From Peptoniphilus_B koenoeneniae (GTDB lineage: Bacteria; Bacillota; Clostridia; Tissierellales; Peptoniphilaceae), in NCBI RefSeq assembly GCF_030812875.1, contig NZ_JAUSTN010000001.1:124001-188000 (forward strand): a stretch of 64,000 nt of DNA, given 5' to 3'. Shown here one piece after another: positions 9,278 to 17,242 of this stretch. Both the position numbers and the translations under genes were made by a program. The notes below the pieces were generated by a model, which had not been told where the DNA came from, ran no database searches, and worked only from the letters and a program-made list of their open reading frames with translations. Position 1 is the first letter of the stretch. Each line of letters starts with the position of its first letter.

Positions 9278-9907
9278 GTGTTTATAATTTTAGCTGAAAC
9301 ACATAAAATCATTGCTGAAAAAATTTATGAAAATGTTCAAAAGAGATATAATCTTAATTTAGATTTAGATAAATTAAAATGGGGAAGCATAGCACCAGAT
9401 TACCTTCCTTATTATAAACTTCATAGACACTATTATGATGAGAGCATAGAATTTATTGTAAATGAAATTATTTCTTTAATATACATCTCAAGGTATGTTG
9501 ATCTTTATGAAATGAAACCTGTTTTTAGAAAGTATTTTAGCAAAAAATTAGGAATTATTTCTCATTATATTTGTGATTTTACTTGTTTGCCTCATGCAAA
9601 TAGAATTACATTTACAAAAAATATGCGTCAACACATAAAATATGAGAATGATTTAAATGAATTTGCAAAAATATTTAAATTTAATAAATCTGAAATCAAT
9701 ATTTATAATATTAAAATTGAAGATGAAGTCACTTTAAGAGAACAAATAGTTTCTTATATTGAAAATGCTATTAGTCTATATAAATCTAAGGAATCTTCTT
9801 ATTCAAAAGATTTAAATTTTGGACTTTCTTTAAGTAACTTTATTGTAGACTTCATATTAGAAAGTGTATTCTCCTATTGCGGAGAAATTGAAGTTCAACT
9901 TGTATAG
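9278..9907 (+). CDS. Zinc-dependent phospholipase C-like protein
   Basis: About 209 aa, resembling the zinc-dependent phospholipase C/nuclease-like family (alpha-helical, His/Asp metal ligands). Supporting segments are AETHKIIAEKIYE, WGSIAPDYLPYYKLHRHY and LGIISHYICDFTCLPHANR. No secretion signal is visible, unlike classical PLC toxins, so a cytoplasmic role is likely and the substrate is unknown. The start is uncertain: GTG 9278 overlaps the GAGGG site, whereas an ATT at 9287 would be ideally spaced. Transcribed from the consensus promoter just upstream and ended by a hairpin. Confidence 0.7.
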   Translation: MFIILAETHKIIAEKIYENVQKRYNLNLDLDKLKWGSIAPDYLPYYKLHRHYYDESIEFIVNEIISLIYISRYVDLYEMKPVFRKYFSKKLGIISHYICDFTCLPHANRITFTKNMRQHIKYENDLNEFAKIFKFNKSEINIYNIKIEDEVTLREQIVSYIENAISLYKSKESSYSKDLNFGLSLSNFIVDFILESVFSYCGEIEVQLV

Positions 9908-9910
9908 AAT

Positions 9911-9937
9911 CTTTCACCTTTTTGGTGAAAGTTTTTT
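9911..9937 (+). terminator. Intrinsic terminator or attenuator upstream of asnA
   Basis: CTTTCACC pairs perfectly with GGTGAAAG across a five-T loop and is followed by six T. Only 11 bases separate the T-run from the asnA GGAGG, so there is no room for an asnA promoter downstream of it. Confidence 0.85.
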
Positions 9938-9957
9938 ATTTTAAATACGGAGGACAT

Positions 9958-10956
9958 ATGAGAAGCAATTCAAATGCAACAAAATTAGATTTAAAAGAAA
10001 CTCAATTAGCAATTAAAACATTAAAAGATTATTTTCAACAAGAACTTGCAAATACTTTAAATCTTGCAAGAGTTTCCGCACCTTTAATGGTAAGGCCGGA
10101 AACTGGACTTAATGATAATTTAAGTGGCGTTGAAAAACCTGTAAATTTTAAAGTAAATCAAGGCAAAATAAATGTGGAAATTGTTCAATCTTTAGCAAAA
10201 TGGAAAAGAAATGCCTTAAAAGAATATGGATTTCATGTATATGAAGGTCTTTATACAGACATGAATGCCATAAGACCTGATGAAACTTTAGATAAAATTC
10301 ATTCAATTTATGTTGACCAATGGGATTGGGAAAAAATTATTAAAGTTGAAGATAGAAATAAAAATTATTTAAGATTGGTTGTAAAAGAAATATTTGAAGT
10401 TTTTAAGATAACTGAAAATTATATTAACCATGTTTATCCATACATTTTGAAGAAAAAGTTACCTGAAGACATATTTTTTATTACTTCACAAGAATTGGAA
10501 GATATGTATCCTAATCTTAGCCCTAAAGAAAGAGAAAATGCTATAACTAAAGAAAAAAAAGCTGTTTTTATTGAAGAAATAGGAAATTTTTTGAAATCTG
10601 GAAATAAGCATGACGATAGAAGTCCTGATTATGATGATTGGTCTTTAAATGGGGATATTTTATTTTGGAACGAAGTTTTAGGAAGCGCTCTTGAACTTTC
10701 CAGTATGGGAATAAGAGTTTCAAAAGAGTCTTTACTTGACCAACTAAAAAAAGATAATAAAATGGAAAGAATTGAAATGCCTTACCACCAAGATATTCTA
10801 AATGGAAGACTACCTTATACAATAGGCGGAGGCATAGGTCAATCAAGGCTTTGTATGTTTTTCTTAGAAAAAGAGCATATTGGTGAAGTTCAAGCAGGAA
10901 TATGGGACGGAGATACAAAAAATTTTGCAAAAGAAAATGGAATTGTATTACTATAA
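9958..10956 (+). CDS. asnA: Aspartate-ammonia ligase (asparagine synthetase A)
   Basis: 332 aa, matching the usual length of about 330. It makes asparagine from aspartate, ammonia and ATP using a class II aminoacyl-tRNA synthetase-like fold. Motifs seen: QLAIKTLKDYFQQEL, LNLARVSAPLMV, VEKPVNFKV, LHSIYVDQWDWEK-type segment, and the C-terminal LPYTIGGGIGQSRLCMFFL. The start is set at ATG 9958 because GGAGGACAT lies just before it; a GTG at 9922 falls in the terminator loop region and is rejected. There is no T-box leader. Confidence 0.96.
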   Translation: MRSNSNATKLDLKETQLAIKTLKDYFQQELANTLNLARVSAPLMVRPETGLNDNLSGVEKPVNFKVNQGKINVEIVQSLAKWKRNALKEYGFHVYEGLYTDMNAIRPDETLDKIHSIYVDQWDWEKIIKVEDRNKNYLRLVVKEIFEVFKITENYINHVYPYILKKKLPEDIFFITSQELEDMYPNLSPKERENAITKEKKAVFIEEIGNFLKSGNKHDDRSPDYDDWSLNGDILFWNEVLGSALELSSMGIRVSKESLLDQLKKDNKMERIEMPYHQDILNGRLPYTIGGGIGQSRLCMFFLEKEHIGEVQAGIWDGDTKNFAKENGIVLL

Positions 10957-11013
10957 ATTTTAAGGAAGATCTTAATATTAAATTTACTTTTCCTAAACAA
11001 TTACCCCCTTGTT

Positions 11014-11024
11014 TGTTGTATAAT
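11014..11024 (+). promoter_or_regulatory. Probable -10 region (TGTTGTATAAT) for the gene at 11057
   Basis: TATAAT at 11019-11024 within a TGTTGTATAAT string identical to that at 7541-7551. No good -35 is visible. Confidence 0.5.
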
Positions 11025-11056
11025 AATAAATACGATAAACAATGGGGGATTTCATT

Positions 11057-11818
11057 TTGGCAAATAATGCTGCAAGAATAAGGCAAAAAAACAGGTCATA
11101 CTGCTTCAATAACATAAAAAATTTTTTAATAGATAAATTTTTGTTAGATAATGATGTTGATTCAATAAATATTTTGCTAAACATGTATAATATAGAGAAT
11201 TCAATAAGTCTTATTGCACCTTCTTACATATCAATAAAAAATTTGAAAAAAGATTTAATTCATTTTTTTAGATATAAGGTTGATAGTGAACTTATGGTAA
11301 ATAATATTTCAAGTCTTATCCATGACGATATAAATAGATTTGAACTTTCGATTTATCTTGAAGGATACAGGGGTGGCTTTTGCAATAAAGAGTTTACAAA
11401 TAAACTTGAATGTTTGGCTTTTAAATACCTTGATATCCAAAAAATTTATAATTTAAAAAAACTTTTCAATTATGAATTTTCAAATGAAGAAATTTTGAAC
11501 TTAAAAAAATATGTTGATAAAGAATTAAATAGGGATTCTGACTTAAAAAAACAAATTAAAAATTTAATTTATAAATTTGATGCCAACCTATTAAAAAAGA
11601 AAATTTATGTTCTTAATTCTTATTTAGATAGACAGATAATGATAAATATTAATTCAAACGAAAGTAAATTTATTGATTCTGAAAAACCACTTAATCATGA
11701 AGAACTTATGGGCTTAAATAGAAAAATAGTAAAATTTTTATTTAAAGATGCACTTAAGGTTTATAAGATAGGATTTTGGGACGGAGTTAATGATAGAGTT
11801 TTAAAAAGATACAAATAA
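11057..11818 (+). CDS. Conserved-type hypothetical protein, unknown function
   Basis: About 253 aa, not recognised with confidence. It is mostly helical and rich in Lys, Asn and Ile, with no signal peptide or membrane span. Features: an N-terminal NNAARIRQKNRS stretch, a middle YLEGYRGGFCNKEFTNKLE segment and a C-terminal FWDGVNDRVLKRYK. TTG 11057 is chosen because GGGGGAT lies seven bases upstream; ATG 11042 would precede that site and has none of its own. It has its own -10 and sits between asnA and the ruv genes, ending inside a perfect palindrome. Confidence 0.75.
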   Translation: MANNAARIRQKNRSYCFNNIKNFLIDKFLLDNDVDSINILLNMYNIENSISLIAPSYISIKNLKKDLIHFFRYKVDSELMVNNISSLIHDDINRFELSIYLEGYRGGFCNKEFTNKLECLAFKYLDIQKIYNLKKLFNYEFSNEEILNLKKYVDKELNRDSDLKKQIKNLIYKFDANLLKKKIYVLNSYLDRQIMININSNESKFIDSEKPLNHEELMGLNRKIVKFLFKDALKVYKIGFWDGVNDRVLKRYK

Positions 11819-11846
11819 CTAAGTTTTAAAACTTAGTTATTTTTTT
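11813..11846 (+). terminator. Palindromic terminator abutting the ruvC ribosome site
   Basis: AAATAACTAAGTTTT and AAAACTTAGTTATTT form a perfect 15-bp inverted repeat that includes the stop codon of the preceding gene. It is followed by a T-run ending at 11846, immediately before the AAGG of ruvC. Confidence 0.8.
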
Positions 11847-11855
11847 AAGGTGATT

Positions 11856-12350
11856 ATGAGAATATTAGGAATAGATCCGGGACTTGCTCTCGTAGGTTAT
11901 GGTATAGTTGATTTTGTTGGAAATACATATAAAGTTCTTGATTACGGAGTTATAGAAACAATTGCAGGAGTTCCATTTCCATCAAGATTAACAGAGATTT
12001 ATAAAGATTTAAATGGCTTGCTTGAAAAATATAAGCCTGATGATATAGCTTTTGAAGAGTTGTTTTTTAATAAAAATGTAAAGACTGCAATAAAGGTTGC
12101 TCAAGCAAGAGGTGTAGAGGTTTTATGTGCAAAATTATTTAGAAAAGAAGTTTACGAATACACTCCTCTTCAAATTAAACAGGCTATAGTAGGATATGGA
12201 AGAGCTGAAAAAAAGCAGGTTCAGGAAATGGTAAAAATAATTTTAAATTTAAAGGAAATACCTAAGCCGGACGATGCAGCAGATGCTTTAGCAGTTTGTA
12301 TTACTCATGGAAGTTCTCTTAAATTTAAAGAAAATTTTATTATGAGGTAA
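11856..12350 (+). CDS. ruvC: Crossover junction endodeoxyribonuclease RuvC
   Basis: 164 aa Holliday junction resolvase. Acidic residues are seen in GIDPGLALVGYG (Asp), AFEELFF (Glu) and the C-terminal KPDDAADALAVCITH. ATG 11856 follows AAGGTGATT; a GTG at 11850 is inside that ribosome site. First gene of a ruvC-ruvA-ruvB cluster. No promoter is visible between it and the hairpin upstream. Confidence 0.96.
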   Translation: MRILGIDPGLALVGYGIVDFVGNTYKVLDYGVIETIAGVPFPSRLTEIYKDLNGLLEKYKPDDIAFEELFFNKNVKTAIKVAQARGVEVLCAKLFRKEVYEYTPLQIKQAIVGYGRAEKKQVQEMVKIILNLKEIPKPDDAADALAVCITHGSSLKFKENFIMR

Positions 12351-12352
12351 AT

Positions 12353-12952
12353 ATGATAGAATTAATAATAGGAAAAATTGAAGAAATAAACGAAAATTCA
12401 ATATTAGTTGTCAATCAGGGAATCGGATACTGTATATTTCTTAATGGCAGAGAATCTAAAAATTTAGCTATTCATGAGGACATAAAAATTTATACAAGTA
12501 TGATTGTAAGAGAGGATGATATTTCTCTTTATGGATTTTTATCAAAAGATGAGAGGAAGATTTTTAAACTTTTAATAACAGTATCTGGCATAGGACCTAA
12601 AGTTGCTATGGGAATAATGAGTGAGCTTACTCAAAATGATTTAAGAAATGCAATCTTAACTTCTGATATAAATAAGTTACAAAGTGCACCTGGAGTAGGT
12701 AAAAAAACAGCTCAAAGAATAATTCTCGAATTAAAAGATAAAATATCTAAAATTAATTTTGAAAATCCTTTAGAATCTTTTATAAGTAATGAGAATGATT
12801 TTGATATCACAAGCTCAGATAATGAAGTTGTTGAAGCTCTTGTTAGTCTTGGTTATAATAATAATGAGGTTAGAAATGCCTTAAGGCGTATAGATGCTAA
12901 TTTGCCTATAGAGATTCAAATTAAAGAAGCTCTTAAGATTATAGGAAGGTAA
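12353..12952 (+). CDS. ruvA: Holliday junction branch migration protein RuvA
   Basis: 199 aa. N-terminal OB-fold (IIGKIEEINENSILVVNQGIGY), tandem helix-hairpin-helix DNA contacts (ISGIGPKVAMGIMSE and APGVGKKTAQRIILELK), and a C-terminal RuvB-binding three-helix domain (VEALVSLGYNNNEVRNALR). Two bases after ruvC, with GAGGTAAAT before the ATG. Confidence 0.97.
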   Translation: MIELIIGKIEEINENSILVVNQGIGYCIFLNGRESKNLAIHEDIKIYTSMIVREDDISLYGFLSKDERKIFKLLITVSGIGPKVAMGIMSELTQNDLRNAILTSDINKLQSAPGVGKKTAQRIILELKDKISKINFENPLESFISNENDFDITSSDNEVVEALVSLGYNNNEVRNALRRIDANLPIEIQIKEALKIIGR

Positions 12953-12954
12953 TT

Positions 12955-13977
12955 ATGGAAGATAGACTTGTGGAACCTAGCTTTTCTCCAACAGAAGACC
13001 AAACAGAAATAGGTATTAGACCGAAATGGCTTAATGAATATATTGGTCAAGAAAAAGCTAAAGAAAAATTAAAAATTTTTATTGAAGCTGCAAAAAATAG
13101 GAAAGAGTCTTTGGATCATTGTCTTTTAAACGGGCCTCCTGGACTTGGTAAAACAACTTTAGCAAATATAATAGCAAATGAAATGGGTGTCAACATTAAG
13201 GTTACAAGTGGCCCTGCAATTGAACGCCAGGGAGATTTAGCAAGTATTCTTACAAACCTTAATGAAGATGATGTTTTATTTATAGATGAAATCCATAGAA
13301 TTAATAAATCTGTTGAGGAAATATTATATCCGGCTATGGAAGATTATGTCCTTGATATAATAATAGGTAAAGGACCCAGTGCAAGATCTATAAGGCTTGA
13401 TCTTTCAAAATTTACTTTAATAGGAGCAACAACAAGGGCTGGACAACTTTCAAATCCCCTTCGTGACAGATTTGGCGTAATATTAAATTTAGACCTATAT
13501 GATATTGAAAGTTTAACAAAAATTATTATGAGATCTGCCGACATTTTAAATATAGGGATTGAACCAGAAGGTGCAAAAAAAATTGCAATTAGAAGCAGAG
13601 GAACACCAAGAATTGCAAACAGACTTTTAAAAAGAGTAAGAGATTATGCTGAAGTTAAAGAAGATGGAGTTATAACTGAGAAAGTTGCGGAAAGAGGTTT
13701 AAATCTATTGGAAATAGATAGATACGGTCTTGATGCATTAGACAGAAAAATAATTCAAGTTATGATAGAAAATTATGGAGGAAGACCTGTAGGCATTGAT
13801 GCGATAGCTGCATCGGTTGGGGAAGAAAAAATCACTATTGAAGATGCTTATGAACCATATCTTCTTCAAATCGGCTTTATTAACAGGACTCCAAGAGGAA
13901 GAGTTCCGACAGAACTTGCCTACAAACACTTTAACATTCCTTATAATAATGATAATGAACAGGAGAAGTTTTTATGA
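12955..13977 (+). CDS. ruvB: Holliday junction branch migration ATPase RuvB
   Basis: 340 aa AAA+ motor. Walker A GPPGLGKT (60-67), Walker B LFIDEIHRI, sensor LIGATTRAG, arginine-finger region NPLRDRFG, and a winged-helix C-terminus. It ends in an ATGA overlap with the SpoIID-like gene, so the ruv and queA-tgt genes likely form one transcript. Confidence 0.97.
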   Translation: MEDRLVEPSFSPTEDQTEIGIRPKWLNEYIGQEKAKEKLKIFIEAAKNRKESLDHCLLNGPPGLGKTTLANIIANEMGVNIKVTSGPAIERQGDLASILTNLNEDDVLFIDEIHRINKSVEEILYPAMEDYVLDIIIGKGPSARSIRLDLSKFTLIGATTRAGQLSNPLRDRFGVILNLDLYDIESLTKIIMRSADILNIGIEPEGAKKIAIRSRGTPRIANRLLKRVRDYAEVKEDGVITEKVAERGLNLLEIDRYGLDALDRKIIQVMIENYGGRPVGIDAIAASVGEEKITIEDAYEPYLLQIGFINRTPRGRVPTELAYKHFNIPYNNDNEQEKFL

Positions 13978-15071
13978 AAAAATTAATTTTTATTTTATCT
14001 ATTTTATTTTTATTTCAGTTTACATATGCTGAAGAAAATACTTTTTTAAATGTTAAAATAGGTAAAAGCTATAAGCAAAATTCTAAAGTGGAATTAAAAA
14101 CTGATGGATTATTTTCTCTTGATTATGATGAAAATACAAAGACCCCATTAAACACTAAAGCTTTAATTGTTGTTTATGATGGAACTTCTATAAATGTTTT
14201 TAAAGGAAATACAATTATAGTTAAGGATTTTCCTCAAAAAGGAGAAATTTTAATAAGCTCAGATAAGCCAATTAAAATTGGAAAAAGATCTTATAGGGGA
14301 AAAATATCTTTTCGTATAAATAATAAGAATTTAGATATCATAAATAATGTAGAAATTGAAGATTATTTAAAGGGAGTAGTGCCAAAAGAATTATCTGCAG
14401 AATATCCTTTAGAGGCTTTAAAAGCTCAAGCAATTACATCAAGAAGCTTTGCGATTGCAAATATAAATAAAAATAAGTCTAAAGGCTATAATCTTGATGA
14501 TACCACATCATGCCAAGTTTATTTCGGCTTTGGAGCGGAAAAGGAAAGAAGCAATAAAGCTGTTGATGAAACTAAGGGAATGTACGCCATGTATGATGGA
14601 AAGGTTGCCAATACAATTTTTGGAGCATCTTCAGGTGGACGAACTGCTGAAGTTTCAGAAGTTTGGGGTGGAAAGCAAATTCCATATTTAATAAGTTTTG
14701 ATGATTCTCAATTTTCATCACATCCATGGACAGTTACGATAAATAAAAATGATTTGAATAAAAAACTTGGAAAAGAAGTTTATTCATTAAGTATAAAAGA
14801 TTTTGATTCTTCAGGTAGAGTTAAATCTTTATTAATAAATAATTCAGATGAAATGAAAGGCACAAAATTTAGAAACCTACTTGGAAATGTTAAATTTAAA
14901 TCTACTTTATTTACCATTGAAGATGCCGGGGATTCTTTTGTATTTAAGGGTCAAGGCTACGGACATGGAGTAGGTTTAAGTCAATATGGAGCTGTTCAAA
15001 TGGCAAAACAAGGCTATAAGGCAGAAGAAATTATGAAATATTATTTTAAAGGTGTAGAGATTATAAAATGA
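13974..15071 (+). CDS. SpoIID/LytB-domain secreted protein
   Basis: 365 aa. A cleavable signal peptide covers about residues 1-19 (KKLIFILSILFLFQFTYA-EE). The SpoIID domain has VPKELSAEYPLEALKAQAIT, SRSFAIAN, the central GASSGGRTAEVSEVWGG and the closing YGHGVGLSQYGAVQMAKQG. SpoIID is a lytic transglycosylase of naked glycan strands during engulfment; LytB-type homologues occur in non-sporulating species, so this alone does not prove sporulation. Located between ruvB and queA, as in several clostridia. Confidence 0.9.
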   Translation: MKKLIFILSILFLFQFTYAEENTFLNVKIGKSYKQNSKVELKTDGLFSLDYDENTKTPLNTKALIVVYDGTSINVFKGNTIIVKDFPQKGEILISSDKPIKIGKRSYRGKISFRINNKNLDIINNVEIEDYLKGVVPKELSAEYPLEALKAQAITSRSFAIANINKNKSKGYNLDDTTSCQVYFGFGAEKERSNKAVDETKGMYAMYDGKVANTIFGASSGGRTAEVSEVWGGKQIPYLISFDDSQFSSHPWTVTINKNDLNKKLGKEVYSLSIKDFDSSGRVKSLLINNSDEMKGTKFRNLLGNVKFKSTLFTIEDAGDSFVFKGQGYGHGVGLSQYGAVQMAKQGYKAEEIMKYYFKGVEIIK

Positions 15072-16105
15072 GTTTAAAAACAAGTGATTTTTATTATGAT
15101 TTGCCAAAAGAATTAATTGCGCAACATCCTCTCGAAGACAGATCGTCTTCGAGACTTTTGATTGCAAATAGATATGACAAAAATTTAAAAGAAGATATTT
15201 TTAAAAATATTATTAATTATTTAAATAAAGGAGATGTTTTAGTAATTAATAATACAAAAGTAATTCCGGCAAGGATTCATGGTCATAGAAAGGATAAAGA
15301 AGAAAACATAGAAATTCTTCTTTTAACAAGAAAAGGGGACATATGGGAATGTCTTGTCAAGCCTGGTAAAAAGGTTAAAATTGGAACGGAAATAATTTTT
15401 AGTGATAAACTTAAAGCAGAAGTTATAGATATAAGTGAAGATGGAAATAGATTTATTAAATTTATCTATGAAGGAATATTTGAAGAAATATTAGATCAAC
15501 TTGGAGAAATGCCTCTTCCACCGTATATTAAAGAAAAACTTGATGATCAAACAAGATACAATACTGTTTATTCAAAGATAGAAGGTTCGGCAGCAGCTCC
15601 TACAGCAGGATTACATTTTACTAAGGAACTTTTGGAACAGATAAAAAATAAGGGCGTTAAAATTGCACCAATAACACTTCATGTTGGCCTTGGAACTTTT
15701 AGACCTGTAAAAGTTGAAGATGTTGAAAAACACCATATGCACTCTGAATATTATATGGTATCAGAGGAATCTGCAAGTATAATAAATGATGCTAAAAAAA
15801 ATGGAAATAAAATTATTGCGGTTGGAACAACTTCAATGAGAACTCTTGAGAGTGTTGCTGATAAAAATGGAATGCTAAAGGAAACAAGGGGTTGGACTGA
15901 TATATTTATTTATCCTGGTTACGAATTCAAGTGTGTTGATTCTTTAATAACTAATTTTCATTTGCCTGAATCAACTTTGTTAATGCTTGTAAGTGCTTTT
16001 TCATCAAAAGATATAATTTTTAATGCTTATGAATATGCAATAAAAAATAAATTTAGGTTTTTTAGCTTTGGAGACGCTATGTTTTTAAGGGGGAAAGATG
16101 TTTAA
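15068..16105 (+). CDS. queA: S-adenosylmethionine:tRNA ribosyltransferase-isomerase QueA
   Basis: 345 aa enzyme converting preQ1 in tRNA to epoxyqueuosine. Family motifs: FYYDLPKELIAQHPLEDRSS, VLVINNTKVIPARI, EGSAAAPTAGLHFT, HVGLGTFRPV and the C-terminal FGDAMFL. Start overlaps the SpoIID-like stop (ATGA), and the end overlaps tgt by 8 bases, so synthesis of both queuosine enzymes is coupled. Confidence 0.97.
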   Translation: MSLKTSDFYYDLPKELIAQHPLEDRSSSRLLIANRYDKNLKEDIFKNIINYLNKGDVLVINNTKVIPARIHGHRKDKEENIEILLLTRKGDIWECLVKPGKKVKIGTEIIFSDKLKAEVIDISEDGNRFIKFIYEGIFEEILDQLGEMPLPPYIKEKLDDQTRYNTVYSKIEGSAAAPTAGLHFTKELLEQIKNKGVKIAPITLHVGLGTFRPVKVEDVEKHHMHSEYYMVSEESASIINDAKKNGNKIIAVGTTSMRTLESVADKNGMLKETRGWTDIFIYPGYEFKCVDSLITNFHLPESTLLMLVSAFSSKDIIFNAYEYAIKNKFRFFSFGDAMFLRGKDV

Positions 16106-17213
16106 ATATGAATTATTAGCTCATTCATCTGAATGTAAAGCAAGAGTCGGAAGGATAACTACAGATCATGGAACTATAGAAACTCCCATATTTATGCCCG
16201 TAGGCACAAGAGCCACAGTAAAAACAATGACTCCTGAAGAAGTAAAAGAATTAGGTGCCCAAATAATTTTATCCAATACCTATCATTTATTTTTAAGACC
16301 TGGGAAAGATATTATTAACAAAGCTGGCGGTCTCCACAAATTCATGAATTGGGATAAGCCTATTCTAACTGACAGCGGAGGATTTCAAGTATTTTCTTTA
16401 AGTAAAAGACGTAAAATAACAGAGGAAGGCGTTGAATTCAGGTCTCACATAGATGGCTCAAAACAGTTTATATCTCCTGAAATTTCTATAGATATGCAAA
16501 ATACTCTTGGTTCAGATATTATAATGGCTTTTGATGAATGTGCACCTTATCCTGCAAACAGATCATATATTGAGCATTCAATGATGAGAACTAGTCGTTG
16601 GGCTAAAAGATGTAAAGAATTTCATAAAAATACTGATAAACAAGCTTTATTTGGAATTGTACAAGGTGGAATGTATAAGGATTTAAGAGAAATATCAGCG
16701 AAAAGTTTAGTAGATTTAGATTTTCCAGGATATGCAGTTGGAGGGTTAAGCGTTGGTGAACCTGAAGACTTAATGATAGATGTTTTAAATTTTACAACTG
16801 ATTATTTGCCAGAAAATAAGCCAAGATATTTAATGGGAGTAGGAAGCCCAGACTATTTATTTGAAGCAGTACAATATGGAATAGATATGGCTGATTGTGT
16901 TCTTCCAACAAGAATTGCAAGAAATGGAACTGCAATGACATCAAAGGGAAAAATTGTAATTAAAAACGCTAAATATAAAGAAGATTTTACACCCCTTGAT
17001 CATGATTGTGATTGTTATACTTGTAAAAATTATTCAAGAGCTTATATAAGACATTTATTTAATGTAAATGAGATTCTTGCATATAGACTTGTAACTATTC
17101 ACAATCTACATTTTCTTTTAAATTTAATGAAGGGAATAAGAAAGTCTATTATTGATGATAGATTTATGGAATTTAAAAATAACTTTTATAAAAATTATGG
17201 ATATGAAAAATAA
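16098..17213 (+). CDS. tgt: Queuine/preQ1 tRNA-ribosyltransferase Tgt
   Basis: 371 aa. Exchanges guanine 34 for preQ1 in GU(N) anticodons. Catalytic Asp lies in LTDSGGFQVFSL, substrate loop in GIVQGGMYKDLR and GYAVGGLSVGEP; zinc ligands are CDCYTCKNYSRAYIRHL (Cys-X-Cys-X2-Cys...His). Last gene of the rightward ruv-queA-tgt unit, closed by a shared terminator. Confidence 0.97.
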   Translation: MFKYELLAHSSECKARVGRITTDHGTIETPIFMPVGTRATVKTMTPEEVKELGAQIILSNTYHLFLRPGKDIINKAGGLHKFMNWDKPILTDSGGFQVFSLSKRRKITEEGVEFRSHIDGSKQFISPEISIDMQNTLGSDIIMAFDECAPYPANRSYIEHSMMRTSRWAKRCKEFHKNTDKQALFGIVQGGMYKDLREISAKSLVDLDFPGYAVGGLSVGEPEDLMIDVLNFTTDYLPENKPRYLMGVGSPDYLFEAVQYGIDMADCVLPTRIARNGTAMTSKGKIVIKNAKYKEDFTPLDHDCDCYTCKNYSRAYIRHLFNVNEILAYRLVTIHNLHFLLNLMKGIRKSIIDDRFMEFKNNFYKNYGYEK

Positions 17214-17242
17214 GTGTCAAATAAATGACACTTATTTTTTTT
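17206..17242. terminator. Bidirectional terminator between tgt and the MoaB-fold/HTH gene
   Basis: AATAAGTGTCA pairs with TGACACTTATT across AATAAA, with A- and T-runs on the two flanks. It contains or borders the stop codons of both converging genes. Confidence 0.85.

Noticed and set aside
9905..9958. T-box or riboswitch before asnA
   Set aside because: Only about 50 bases are available and they hold just one terminator hairpin; no T-box sequence is present.
10568..11086. 172-codon minus-strand frame over the end of asnA
   Set aside because: Mostly antisense to asnA; sequence is a shadow translation without motifs.
13974..15071. SpoIID as proof of sporulation
   Set aside because: LytB/SpoIID-domain proteins occur in non-sporulating relatives; no other sporulation genes are seen.
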